DNA from: Shewanella atlantica
GTDB lineage: Bacteria > Pseudomonadota > Gammaproteobacteria > Enterobacterales > Shewanellaceae
Direction of reading: 5' to 3'
Assembly: GCF_003966265.1 (NCBI RefSeq)
Contig: NZ_RXNV01000003.1
Location: 124,001 to 188,000, forward strand
DNA length: 64,000 nucleotides
The notes under the pieces were generated by a model. That model saw only the letters and a program-made list of their open reading frames with translations. It had not been told where the DNA came from and did no database searches. Both the position numbers and the translations under genes were made by a program. Below are positions 46,514 to 55,320 of the stretch, one piece after another. Position 1 is the first letter of the stretch, and the number at the start of each line of letters is the position of its first letter.

Positions 46514-47148
46514 TTTGTGTCACCTTTCACTTGAAGCTCTTGCATACCAATACCGCTATCTCGATATAACAGCCCCTCTTGAGAGACCACTTTTTCAGAA
46601 TACTTCAGATAACCGGGAAGATCATTGACGGAAAAACTCCCCTGAGATGCGGATACGACACGATGATTGGTTACATTGACAATCCTTGAGTTAACTACGA
46701 CTCCCAAAGTATTAAGGCTCATGGTTGACACAAGAACGTGCTCGACGGCGATCCCCGAAGGCAGTTGCTTCCAATCTCGGGTTAGTAAAAAATCCCCTTC
46801 TGGAGTAACCCTCATATTATCACCGACATTGATATCGACCAGGCTAAATTGATTATCATGCAGTGCAGAGATAAAGCCTTGCTGGAGCTGAAGACCTATA
46901 GCATTTGTCCGCTTAAGATCTTCCAATAACACTGGTGTAGCGACAAGGAGTGGCTGATTTGATCTCAGTTCATCATTTTGTCTTACCAACTCATTCACTA
47001 TCTGTTGAGACATATGATTAATTGCCGAACTCTGCGGCAACTGATTGCCGTCTGAGAGCTGGCTATTAGAGAGTCCATCTTCACCATTTGTACTAGCGCA
47101 GGCACTTAAGATAAACGTAGTTAGTAGTACTATTGCTTTGTGCATCAT
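46510..47148 (-). CDS. flgO: FlgO, outer membrane H-ring component
   Basis: The protein (212 residues) has a lipoprotein-type signal peptide MMHKAIVLLTTFILSAC and a FlgO domain with NAIGLQLQQGFISALHDNQF, SGIAVEHVLVSTMS and RIVNVTNHRVVSASQG. In Vibrio FlgO supports the outer membrane ring and motility. The start is one of two adjacent ATG codons (47148 or 47145). A sigma-28 promoter lies about 200 nt upstream. Confidence 0.88.
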   Translation of the reverse strand: MMHKAIVLLTTFILSACASTNGEDGLSNSQLSDGNQLPQSSAINHMSQQIVNELVRQNDELRSNQPLLVATPVLLEDLKRTNAIGLQLQQGFISALHDNQFSLVDINVGDNMRVTPEGDFLLTRDWKQLPSGIAVEHVLVSTMSLNTLGVVVNSRIVNVTNHRVVSASQGSFSVNDLPGYLKYSEKVVSQEGLLYRDSGIGMQELQVKGDTK

Positions 47149-47349
47149 ATTCCCATTTCCCCTATTCATCGCTAATTGGTATATAGCGAGAACAGGCGCC
47201 CTATTCAATACATTCGGTACCAGGCCAAATCTCTATACAGCTAAACTCTATATAGCAAAAAAACGATTACGACTAAAAATAAAGCAACTATCAAGCCATA
47301 AAGACATTTATGAGAATGAATCATTGAATTGAATTTTCGTATTATGAGC

Positions 47350-47376
47350 TTATCGGCATTTTAAAGTAGAACTTTA
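47350..47376 (-). promoter_or_regulatory. Sigma-28 (FliA) promoter of flgOP
   Basis: The minus strand has TAAAGTTC, 11 nt, GCCGATAA: a perfect -10 and seven of eight -35 bases. It would give a leader of about 195 nt for flgO. Confidence 0.85.
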
Positions 47377-47453
47377 TCCGAATCATTCAAATCACCTTAG
47401 TTTCCATATAGTACAAGCAAAACTCGTGAACCGATATATTTGTTCGCCCTTCT

Positions 47454-47470
47454 CTGGCATATTTATTGCT
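47454..47470 (+). promoter_or_regulatory. Sigma-54 promoter of flgT
   Basis: The plus strand reads CTGGCATATTTATTGCT with GG-N10-GC and TTGC at -12. The predicted start is about 130 nt before flgT. It lies close to the oppositely directed flgO sigma-28 promoter. Confidence 0.8.
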
Positions 47471-47612
47471 TCATTACACCTGATGGGTAATTGAGTATAT
47501 CTAGTGTCAGAATTGCGACATCAAAGGACAATCAGGGCTATTGCCAAACGCCATTACAACATTTTTCATTCGGTCTGAATTTTACCGAACATCATAGAAA
47601 GTGGAACGTTAC

Positions 47613-48779
47613 ATGAAATATCTCGCAGCTTTATTTTTGTTTTCAATATTTTTATACCCCAATATTTCGAGTGCTGCTTGGGTTGTAGTTAAGGGCGAAG
47701 CGAATATAGTTAACGGTAATGTCCCCAAAGCCCGGGAGGATGCCATTCATCAGGCCCTCACCTATGCCACCCTTAACAGTGGTGCCAAGTTTACCAGCAC
47801 TAAACAGGTCAAGAATGGCCAGCTTGTCGAAGATAGCTTTTCAATTCAAAATCAATCGCAAGCGGCCAAGGTCGAGTTAGTTAACGAACTGATAGAAAAT
47901 GATAAGCTCACCGTCATGATCAGAGTCGATGTTGTCAGTTCTGACAGCAATGAGATGCAGTGTGACAGTCAGTCACTTAAAGCGGCAATATTAGTCCCGC
48001 AGTCACAAATTAAAGACAGAGCGCAGCTACGCTACGGTAATATCGGATTTTTTGAAAAAGCGCTATCTCAACGAATAGGAGATACAATAACTCAGAGCTC
48101 TCAAACCAGTTTTCCCCACATTCATGCCAATGAACGCTTGGACATAGAACAGGCATTAATCGATATTCGCGGATACCGTCTGCCCAGCTGGCTGAGTGAA
48201 ATAACCGACAGCCAATATGTGTTACTGCCGGAAATCATCGATATCTCGACCGATCCTGCCGAGAGTCATATGCTTGGCCTGTGGAGCAGCGATCCGAACC
48301 GTCAATTTCAAATTCGTTTGGCACTCTATCATGGGATCAGTGGCGAGAAGATCTGGGGTGAAAGTTACAATGCATCCGCTCCGTGGGAGTTCGACCGTCA
48401 GGAAACCGTTCCCTCTAATCATCAAAGATTCTGGAAGTCGACCTACGGAAAAACCATCGACAAGGTTTTAGCTCAGGCCATTGAAGATATCGACACCAGT
48501 TTAAGCTGTCGGCCTATTCTGGGACAAGTCGTCGCCAAACAACATGACAGGCTAATAATTAACCTGGGCCGACGCCACGGAATACATGTGGGTGATTCAT
48601 TCCAACTTATCCTGCAACAAAACTTTCCTGACCGATTTGATAAGATGAGAGCCGTTGCCGGAAAGAGCCGTGCAACGGTGAAAATAGATCAGGTCACCGA
48701 AGATACCGCCACCGCCGTATTAATCGGCCAAAAAGCATCCTTCAATGTGCAAATAAATGATATTGCGATAAAGATGTGA
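47613..48779 (+). CDS. flgT: FlgT, H-ring protein
   Basis: The protein (388 residues) has a signal peptide (MKYLAALFLFSIFLYPNISS-AA), an N-terminal domain with WVVVKGEANIVNGNVPKARE, a TolB-like middle domain and a C-terminal domain with INLGRRHGIHVGDSFQLIL. In Vibrio FlgT forms the H-ring around the LP ring. The ATG has GGA 7 nt before it; a GTG 12 nt upstream is less likely. Confidence 0.95.
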   Translation: MKYLAALFLFSIFLYPNISSAAWVVVKGEANIVNGNVPKAREDAIHQALTYATLNSGAKFTSTKQVKNGQLVEDSFSIQNQSQAAKVELVNELIENDKLTVMIRVDVVSSDSNEMQCDSQSLKAAILVPQSQIKDRAQLRYGNIGFFEKALSQRIGDTITQSSQTSFPHIHANERLDIEQALIDIRGYRLPSWLSEITDSQYVLLPEIIDISTDPAESHMLGLWSSDPNRQFQIRLALYHGISGEKIWGESYNASAPWEFDRQETVPSNHQRFWKSTYGKTIDKVLAQAIEDIDTSLSCRPILGQVVAKQHDRLIINLGRRHGIHVGDSFQLILQQNFPDRFDKMRAVAGKSRATVKIDQVTEDTATAVLIGQKASFNVQINDIAIKM

Positions 48780-48969
48780 TCATAAGTCTTTCGTGGGTGC
48801 TATCACATTGACTATAAGTAGCAAGTAAAGCTAGTTAGCGAAAGTAGCAAGTGTATGCACTCGTGGTGAGATGTTTCCCTCTTAGTTTTGAATAATAAAC
48901 AAGCAACTAAATTTAAAGCCTTTTCATCCCTCTTTTCATCTGGAATAAAACCAGTATAATCACTGACGT

Positions 48970-49045
48970 CTCCCTATAGCTCAACAGGATAGAGCAGTCG
49001 CCTCCTAAGCGATCGATCGGGGTTCGAGTCCCTGTGGGGAGACCA
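48970..49045 (+). tRNA. tRNA-Arg (anticodon CCU)
   Basis: A 76-nt cloverleaf folds with acceptor stem CTCCCTA/TGGGGAG, D stem GCTC/GAGC, anticodon stem GTCGC/GCGAT around loop CTCCTAA (anticodon CCT at 49004-49006), T stem CGGGG/CCCTG with loop TTCGAGT, discriminator A and an encoded CCA. It marks the border between the conserved flagellar genes and the accessory stretch. The 190 nt before it (48780-48969) show no other feature. Confidence 0.95.
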
Positions 49046-49208
49046 TAAGTGCCATGCGCTTATCCACGCTTTCATTAATTACCACTCTCCAACCCGCTCG
49101 CTACCTTCACTTTAATAGTGTCTAGTCAGTTTCTCCGAAGCCAAAACTTACTTGTCGTTTATTACTTGCAGCAGGCTTATGTGCTGATTCATCTGTGACA
49201 CGGTGAAT

Positions 49209-49358
49209 AGAAACCAAAGGTTTCTGTGCTTATGAACGAGAGGCATGGATGCCGAACTGGCTTTTAGGTATGGATACCTTTGTGGGTATATCCCTATAGC
49301 CTCGGCCGTGACATCTGATGTGAATGGATTCACAAATGCCGCGGTGACATGGATGTCA
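49209..49358. repeat. Cluster of hairpins with identical ATGGAT loops
   Basis: In the gap after the tRNA four dyads share the loop ATGGAT: GGC/GCC (49242-49253), AGGT/ACCT (49266-49279), TGTGA/TCACA (49319-49334) and TGAC/GTCA (49345-49358). A fifth hairpin, AGAAACC-AAA-GGTTTCT, lies at 49209-49225. Stems differ while the loop is constant. A 75-codon frame on the minus strand across this cluster is better explained as a by-product of the repeats. The rest of 49046-49525 holds nothing recognisable. Confidence 0.8.
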
Positions 49359-49525
49359 TAGAGCGGCCTCGTCACGGACGGTCACAGCCGCATCTACACC
49401 GATAATTCAAAAGAAGATCATCTCTTCGATTTAGCTTTAAGGGCAGAAAAAACGGGACAGCCAAACCTTTTCAACTTTGAACGTGGCACGCTCACAGACT
49501 TATTTGACGAATAAATATGTATATC

Positions 49526-50992
49526 TTAAATATTATTGAACAATGTCGGTACCGTTCTCGGTGATAAATGATGATAATCAATATGGTAGTCCAAGTTACT
49601 TTGGCCATTTTTGTTCGTCAGTGCGTATACATCCAGTAATGTCATGTTTAGGGAGAGACAAGTATTTGCAAGCGAAAGGTTATAGTATGCAATGACATCT
49701 TTGAAGGTTTGCTGTTCACTCTCCGATAATAGCTCAATGCTTTGAGGGTATGGGGCTGGTACGCCGTAGAGAATAATCTCAATTTTAAAAGAGTCCGCAA
49801 TATTTTTTAGTGCGTTGACATACTTCGGCACCATATCATCTATAACGTCCTTATAATCACTATTTGACTTTACGCTATAGGGGTAAATACCTTCGTCCGT
49901 TCGGCAATCGATCTCTCCAAATGCAATGACCACCTTGGAGCCTGGGGCAAGGTCTCGTAGTAATGAGACTAGGCTCACTTGGTACTTGTTTTCCTCCTCG
50001 GCGACAAAGTGGATGACCTTAGCGCCCATGATGAACAGAGAGTTTATCTCATAGTCTAGCTCTTTATATTTTATCGATGTACGGTTAGGCGCAAATCCAT
50101 GACTTTCTGAGATGAAGTACATTTTTTCGGCGTCGTTGCCAAGGTTGTAACAATCTTTATATTCACCACTCTCATATATCGCTATTAAATTTTTAATGTA
50201 AGTATGAAATACAGTGATGTTTTTCAAAAATGTAGTCGGATTTTGAAATTGATAAACAACTTCACTCAGTTGTATTGCTTGCTTGGCTTCCTCTAGATGG
50301 TCAAATAAAAAATAGATGATCACCTTGCCGATGAGCAAAGCGCAGAGTTGTTGTTCTGAAAGCTGTTGGCTCTGTATACCAAGGTCGGCCACTTCAAGCG
50401 CATCTTGGTAGCGATGTTGGCTGAGGTGTAAGCTAAACAGTTGCCAATAGACATCTACTTGTGTTCTGCCACTCTTGTATTTATTCTCTACCTGAAGTGC
50501 CGTAAGGAATGTTTTAGCAGCATGGTCAAACTGGCCTCGATCAAAGTAAATCACACCTAGATGAAGATAGTAATCTGAATTGGTGGCGTCTTGCAGGATC
50601 GCTTTCTTGCAATAGCTTTCCGCTGATAAGTAGTCGCGCCTGCGGTGTAAGCAAATTGAGAGATTGTAGTTAGGCGCTGGCAGAAGTGGATCGAGATTAA
50701 GCGCTTTTTCAAAGTAGCGACTCGCTTCAATGAATTTTTCTTGGTCCAGATAAACATTGCCCAAGTTACTATGGAATGATGGCTGTTGGCTGTTAATCGC
50801 AATGGCTTTTTTAAATTCAACTATAGCCGTGTCAAATTCTCCAAGTGCATAGTAATTTAAAGCCATTAAGTGGATCGCATCTGCAAGCCTTGGTTTTTTA
50901 TCAAGAATTTTTGTACACAGGGAGAGTGACTCAGCATACTCTGTTTGACGAAATAATGCCTCGGCTTTACCTATATTACTCTTTATACTCAT
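49526..50992 (-). CDS. TPR protein with C-terminal SGNH-like domain
   Basis: The 488-residue protein has tetratricopeptide repeats over about residues 5-210 (for example AIVEFKKAIAINSQQPSFHS) and a C-terminal domain from about 285. That domain carries ESHGF (296-300), FGEIDCR (358-364) and IDYHHLSP (471-478), reminiscent of the Ser, block III and Asp-x-x-His motifs of SGNH/GDSL-type folds. No signal peptide is visible. The ATG was chosen over a TTG 15 nt upstream because GGGG lies 9 nt before it. Its role is unknown. It is AT-rich and lies next to a tRNA and transposase remains, suggesting acquisition. Confidence 0.7.
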   Translation of the reverse strand: MSIKSNIGKAEALFRQTEYAESLSLCTKILDKKPRLADAIHLMALNYYALGEFDTAIVEFKKAIAINSQQPSFHSNLGNVYLDQEKFIEASRYFEKALNLDPLLPAPNYNLSICLHRRRDYLSAESYCKKAILQDATNSDYYLHLGVIYFDRGQFDHAAKTFLTALQVENKYKSGRTQVDVYWQLFSLHLSQHRYQDALEVADLGIQSQQLSEQQLCALLIGKVIIYFLFDHLEEAKQAIQLSEVVYQFQNPTTFLKNITVFHTYIKNLIAIYESGEYKDCYNLGNDAEKMYFISESHGFAPNRTSIKYKELDYEINSLFIMGAKVIHFVAEEENKYQVSLVSLLRDLAPGSKVVIAFGEIDCRTDEGIYPYSVKSNSDYKDVIDDMVPKYVNALKNIADSFKIEIILYGVPAPYPQSIELLSESEQQTFKDVIAYYNLSLANTCLSLNMTLLDVYALTNKNGQSNLDYHIDYHHLSPRTVPTLFNNI

Positions 50993-51084
50993 TTTGAGCT
51001 TCCCCAAGAAAGTTCTATTTTGTTCAAGCTAACATATTAGAAAGCCGCCTAAGAATCAATGTCATAGCATGAGAAAAGAATGGA

Positions 51085-51810
51085 CAGCCATACCTTTGTG
51101 GCGAAGATGAGCTGACAGGCCAAAGTTTCTAGCATAGGCGTGGTTGGATTGTCGATAAAGGTCAAAGCACTTTCGTCCGTTTATTGTATCGATACCTGCG
51201 CCTATGCAGTAATAAACAATCTCTATCATTTATTCCTTGAAATTGACACGGATAAAGTCAAGCCATTAAATCATAGTGAGATCGTTAGCCATCGTTGTAA
51301 GGCTCAAGGACCATGCTATGGCGACTAAATACATGAATGGGGGAAGTTAATTCAAGGTTAACGTTTTCTGCAAGGTGGTCTACTTGCCAAATGGCACGAG
51401 CACTTTTCCAGCATCTCTTGGTTTATGAGGTGCCTCAATGAAGATATAGCGCGTAAAAGGCTAATCGAGAAGATGAGTATAAGTTTTTTTGAGAAGGACG
51501 CTTTAAGTCACAAGCTCTACTCTATGAGCAAGCTCTGTTGGCGCACATGATTTTTGTTGATTTAAACCCTATCAGAGCAGGTATTGCAGATTCACTGCAA
51601 ACCTCAGGCTTCAGTTAGATTCGAGCACGTTTAGCCGAATTAACACCTGTTGAAACATGCCCTTCTTTCGCAGATACAAGCCTTGTAACTTCAACTGAGG
51701 AACTATTCCTTCACCTCGCTCAATTTAATGGTTCAACTCACTTTGTGACTCAATCTGGGATCCCATTTCATTTTTGCGATTATCTCCTGGATAGCCTCAA
51801 CCAAAGTGTT
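51085..51810 (+). pseudogene. Decayed REP-associated tyrosine transposase (Y1/IS200-like)
   Basis: Fragments in several frames match the order of REP-associated (RAYT) Y1 transposases: YLCGEDELTGQSF-stop-HRRGWIVD, then CAYAVINNLYHLFLEID, then SSISWFMRCLNEDIARKRL, then ALLAHMIFVDLNPIRAGIAD, then a tail with GIPFHFCDYL. There are stop codons at the QSF and GFS points and at least two frameshifts. The catalytic His-x-His reads L-Y-H (NLYHL instead of the usual NHYHL). It is not functional as it stands. The limits are approximate. Confidence 0.8.
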
Positions 51811-52222
51811 TCGTCGAAAATTATAGTCGTATTAGCGGTCATTGGGTTGCTATGTGTGAGTTCAAAAGGCAGCATCAAAGCGGCAAATAGTGTAAGGATA
51901 AAGCATATAGTAACGCCCTTCATCCACCGCAAGCTTAGTCCCGAGAAAACCATTATGGTTAGATTTGCAGGACACTTTAATAAGGTATGATCATCTCATT
52001 ATTGAGGTGAATATGGTAACGAATACAACCAAGCAGCTCAGCCCGATTGTCTATCCAGTACTTCCCAACATTTAATGGCTATAGAGACTGGCAGTAATAT
52101 TGATCTTTTTCGTTCTGTTTTCTCTCTTATTCAAGAAAATCCTCCTCACTCTATTTCTTTTGTTGTACTCACGCCTTTATAATACTGCAGCATATTTTAA
52201 GTTAGATATACAACGAGGTCCT
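51811..52222. other. Intergenic stretch with no supported gene
   Basis: These 412 nt between the transposase remnant and the DUF2947-like gene contain short frames without ribosome sites or family resemblance. A hydrophobic stretch in frame with the next gene (from 52100) begins at a TTG codon and is probably not translated. Confidence 0.6.
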
Positions 52223-52702
52223 GTGTCACACACCTATATTCCGCTCGAGCAATACAAACGTAAATGGATCTTTAACCATAAAGATCTGCCTGTGACCGAA
52301 GAAGATAAGGCGCAGATAAAGCCACTGGATCAGAAGGGTTCGATGGAAATATGGAAGAAGTGGATAAGCAATCGCAGCAATCTCTCTGAACAGTTTTCTA
52401 AAGGGGACTGGGCGGCTAAAGGTGACGTGTGGAGCGAACCGGATGATTGGCAGAGTGCCTGGGACAGCGAAGATCCTGCGCTTCCTGAGATGTTTGCCGA
52501 GTTCTTTGACTGGAAAGACGATGTAACTGTCTATTTTTGTTATGAGAAATATCAGGTGATCGAGACTCGATGGGATGTATTCGTTCGAAACTGGAAGTGT
52601 TTCCTCTTCTTTGATGACGGCCCACTGCTTATCTCACCAAAGCAGAAGCAAGCCGCTTTCATTCATCAAAATGGTCAGTACCAATTAGGCCAACGAGGCT
52701 AG
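52223..52702 (+). CDS. Small soluble protein, DUF2947-like
   Basis: From a GTG start (GAGG 4 nt before it) the frame gives 159 residues beginning VSHTYIPLEQYKRKWIFNHK, rich in Trp, Asp and Lys, without signal peptide. It resembles the uncharacterised DUF2947 family by memory of its start and length. The longer frame from a TTG at 52100 would add an odd hydrophobic leader and is disfavoured. The stop codon TAG is the first three bases of a 16-copy heptamer array. Function is unknown. Confidence 0.65.
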   Translation: MSHTYIPLEQYKRKWIFNHKDLPVTEEDKAQIKPLDQKGSMEIWKKWISNRSNLSEQFSKGDWAAKGDVWSEPDDWQSAWDSEDPALPEMFAEFFDWKDDVTVYFCYEKYQVIETRWDVFVRNWKCFLFFDDGPLLISPKQKQAAFIHQNGQYQLGQRG

Positions 52703-52811
52703 CTCGTAGCTCGTAGCTCGTAGCTCGTAGCTCGTAGCTCGTAGCTCGTAGCTCGTAGCTCGTAGCTCGTAGCTCGTAGCTCGTAGCTCGTAGCTCGTAG
52801 CTCGTAGCTCG
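52700..52811. repeat. Heptamer array TAGCTCG x16
   Basis: Exactly 16 perfect copies of TAGCTCG (112 nt) begin at the stop codon of the preceding gene and end 37 nt before the next start codon. No copy is degenerate, which suggests recent expansion or active slippage. Confidence 0.97.
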
Positions 52812-52848
52812 TCAGCATACTATCAAGAATAAAAATAAAAGAGGTTTT

Positions 52849-53424
52849 ATGAAGTCCCTCACAAGCTTAGTATCCACCGGCTTATTGCTTGCAGGCGGTC
52901 TGTTACTTAGCGGCTCAGCCAGTGCCAAAGAGATATCGAGTGTTGACGTAGCCGAACATATTGCGATCGAGTCGACGCAGCTTCAGCTCAATGGTGCAGG
53001 CGTTCGCAGTAAGTTCTTTATCGACCTCTATGTCGGTAGCCTGTATCTGCCCTCAACCACTGATGATATCACCACAATTCTCGACGCTCCGACTTCGGCG
53101 GTTCGGTTAAACATCACCTCAGGTATGATCACCAGCGATAAGATGCGTGATGCAATCAATGATGGTTTCGAGGATGCGACCGATGGCAGCACGGCCGAAA
53201 TTCAGACTGAAATAGACGCCTTCATGGCACTGTTCAGCGATGAGATTAAAGAGGGTGATCAATTTACACTCGCGACCGATAAAGCCTTAGGTGTAACCGC
53301 ATATAAGAATGGTGAAGCACAGGCCACTATCGAAGGTGAAGCGTTCAGGCAGGCGCTATTACAAATCTGGCTCGGAGACAGTCCGGCTCAGGGCAGTCTA
53401 AAAAAAGCCATGCTTGGTAGATAG
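52849..53424 (+). CDS. Chalcone isomerase-like periplasmic protein
   Basis: The 191-residue protein has a signal peptide (MKSLTSLVSTGLLLAGGLLL, cleavage near SASA-KE) and a domain resembling bacterial chalcone isomerase-like proteins: NGAGVRSKFFIDLYVGSLYL and a C-terminal EGEAFRQALLQIWLGDSPAQ. The family's role in bacteria is not established; binding of a small hydrophobic ligand is a family-based guess. GAGG precedes the ATG. A terminator follows. Confidence 0.85.
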   Translation: MKSLTSLVSTGLLLAGGLLLSGSASAKEISSVDVAEHIAIESTQLQLNGAGVRSKFFIDLYVGSLYLPSTTDDITTILDAPTSAVRLNITSGMITSDKMRDAINDGFEDATDGSTAEIQTEIDAFMALFSDEIKEGDQFTLATDKALGVTAYKNGEAQATIEGEAFRQALLQIWLGDSPAQGSLKKAMLGR

Positions 53425-53515
53425 CTTAAGTTCATTTAGACTTTTACCGCTTAAAGCCTCAGATTAAACTATGATTTTAAACTAGTTTAACAACAAGCCA
53501 AGCCTGTGAAGAATC

Positions 53516-53555
53516 AAAAAAGGTATTAGTGATACTAATACCTTTATCTTTTCAT
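53516..53555. terminator. Bidirectional terminator between convergent genes
   Basis: A perfect 12-bp stem (AAAGGTATTAGT with ACTAATACCTTT) and loop GAT is flanked by an A-run on the left and ATCTTTTC on the right, so it can end transcription from both the chalcone isomerase-like gene (plus) and the beta-barrel gene (minus). Confidence 0.88.
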
Positions 53556-53572
53556 TCTTGCCTGACATTTAT

Positions 53573-54496
53573 TTAGAACTTATATTCGACCGCCAGCGCA
53601 AACGCACTTTGATTTTCTATCTCCTCAGCACGCTCTCCATTTTCGATTGGCGCCTCACTGAGCTCCAACTCTCCATTGAAGTAGTAACCCGCATAGGCAT
53701 TGAAGGATAATGAACCATTAAGCTTCCAGCCTACCCGAAGAAAGCTTACCCACTCATCGATTTCAACGGTAACATCATCATCTTCAACCAAGAATCGTTG
53801 CGTACGCTTCGAACTGCCCAAGCCAAAGTCGATACTTGGATTCAATCGATAACTCAGCTCTAAACCAGCAGGACCTGTAAAACCAGCGGAAAATGGATTG
53901 CCTAACCGCCACGATTCATTTATCCGCCAATTAACTGCAAGGTATGGCACGGTTCTGACCTCAGAAATATCATTCAGATAAGCCACACCTACTCCCAATA
54001 AGTTACCATTATCAAATCGGTACATCGCGGATGCGACCACACCATAACTGGCTGCATCACTGACAGGCGCCGTATCGGCAGAGGCATATTGTAACTTTGG
54101 TGCCAACAGAAACATCCAATGTTTATCAGGACGGTAACTCACAGAGAGCCCGGCACTGTATCGTTGAACCTGTTGCCAGCTGCTGAGGTTACCATCGAAT
54201 AGTGTAGAACCTCTGTTCCCCCAGTCGTAGTCAAGATCTGCGTAACCTAAGTTAACACCTAATGACCATTGGCGGTTCACAGAATACTTAGCTTTGGCAT
54301 CGAATAGCCATGACTCCCTTTGAAGTGACTGCGGTCCACCACCAACATCGGCTTCGGCAGTACCGATCCTTGATGCGCTAATACTGAAAGGATAATGACC
54401 TTTTGGTCTATCAGCGAAAGCTTGAAACGAGTAGAGCAGAGATAAAAGAAGAGTAAGTAGTAATGAAGGCGCGCGTAAATCAAACCTGTTTCCCAT
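53573..54496 (-). CDS. Outer membrane beta-barrel protein (DUF6268-like)
   Basis: The 307-residue protein has a signal peptide ending near SFQAFA-DR and alternating amphipathic strands ending in the aromatic terminal strand FALAVEYKF, typical of outer membrane barrels. It resembles DUF6268-type proteins by general pattern. Substrate or role is unknown. It converges on the preceding gene and is divergent from nothing obvious; 134 nt lie between its start and the tetR stop codon. Confidence 0.7.
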   Translation of the reverse strand: MGNRFDLRAPSLLLTLLLSLLYSFQAFADRPKGHYPFSISASRIGTAEADVGGGPQSLQRESWLFDAKAKYSVNRQWSLGVNLGYADLDYDWGNRGSTLFDGNLSSWQQVQRYSAGLSVSYRPDKHWMFLLAPKLQYASADTAPVSDAASYGVVASAMYRFDNGNLLGVGVAYLNDISEVRTVPYLAVNWRINESWRLGNPFSAGFTGPAGLELSYRLNPSIDFGLGSSKRTQRFLVEDDDVTVEIDEWVSFLRVGWKLNGSLSFNAYAGYYFNGELELSEAPIENGERAEEIENQSAFALAVEYKF

Positions 54497-54630
54497 GCTT
54501 ACTCCTTAAGCTTTATTGTTTTATGCCCATCGTTCTAACGACCGATGGCAGAGTAACTTCTTTGAGCTCAAGAGATATCAAGTTTTAGACTAGCCTGAAA
54601 AATCACGACCAGTCTTTCTATCTTCCTCGA

Positions 54631-55263
54631 TTAAAAGTTAGCAACCCTATAAGCCCTTAAAAACATTGCCACACACTCTTGAGTGTAACCAGACCGTCCT
54701 TCAATTAAATCGTCAATAGGAAGTCCCAGCTCCAGCTTCATTCGCATCTCACCAAACATCATCAAACAGAGTCGGACCGCACAATCACGAGGCTTGTCGA
54801 AACGGTATACCCCTTGTTTACCCACCTCTTCCAGATAACCAGATAACATATCGAGCAGATGCTGTGGACCGGCATCGAAAAACAGCGCAGAAATTTCAGG
54901 ATGTGTTTCGGCTTGTGCAACACAAGCAGTAAACACGGTTATCGCCTCAGGACTCACAATCATAGTGCCGAAGTATTCACCAAAATTAGTCAGCGTCTTT
55001 TCCGGTTCACTGGCATCGCCAAACAGCTCATCGGTGAGTTGGCTGACAACACATTTAGACTTAATTGAGGCAATGAAAAGATCATCTTTACATCCAAAGT
55101 GCGAATACACGGTTTGTTTCGAGACGCCGGCCTTTCGGGCTACCTCATCCATACTTGTGTTAGGAAAACCATGCCCGCAAAAGAGCTCTATCGCAGCTTC
55201 GAGGATCTGCGCCCTTTTTTGTTCACTACGACTCAAGTTTAAACAGGAGAGTTCGGCGCTCAT
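54631..55263 (-). CDS. TetR-family repressor of the RND efflux genes
   Basis: The 210-residue protein has a TetR N-terminal helix-turn-helix (TSMDEVARKAGVSKQTVYSH, about 36-55) and a helical ligand domain. It is divergent from the RND adaptor gene; two identical palindromes in the 110-145 nt between them are likely its operators. It probably represses both itself and the pump. Confidence 0.93.
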   Translation of the reverse strand: MSAELSCLNLSRSEQKRAQILEAAIELFCGHGFPNTSMDEVARKAGVSKQTVYSHFGCKDDLFIASIKSKCVVSQLTDELFGDASEPEKTLTNFGEYFGTMIVSPEAITVFTACVAQAETHPEISALFFDAGPQHLLDMLSGYLEEVGKQGVYRFDKPRDCAVRLCLMMFGEMRMKLELGLPIDDLIEGRSGYTQECVAMFLRAYRVANF

Positions 55264-55320
55264 TATTCACCCTTTGGTAACACAACACTTATAACTTAGA
55301 CACATTTAATCACAAAGTAG

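Noticed and set aside
49148-49375. 75-codon frame on the minus strand after the tRNA
   Set aside because: It spans the ATGGAT-loop hairpins and lacks a clear ribosome site; the repeats explain its existence better.
51140-51328. Small frame within the transposase remnant as an independent gene
   Set aside because: Its translation is one segment of the decayed transposase; the neighbouring segments continue in other frames.
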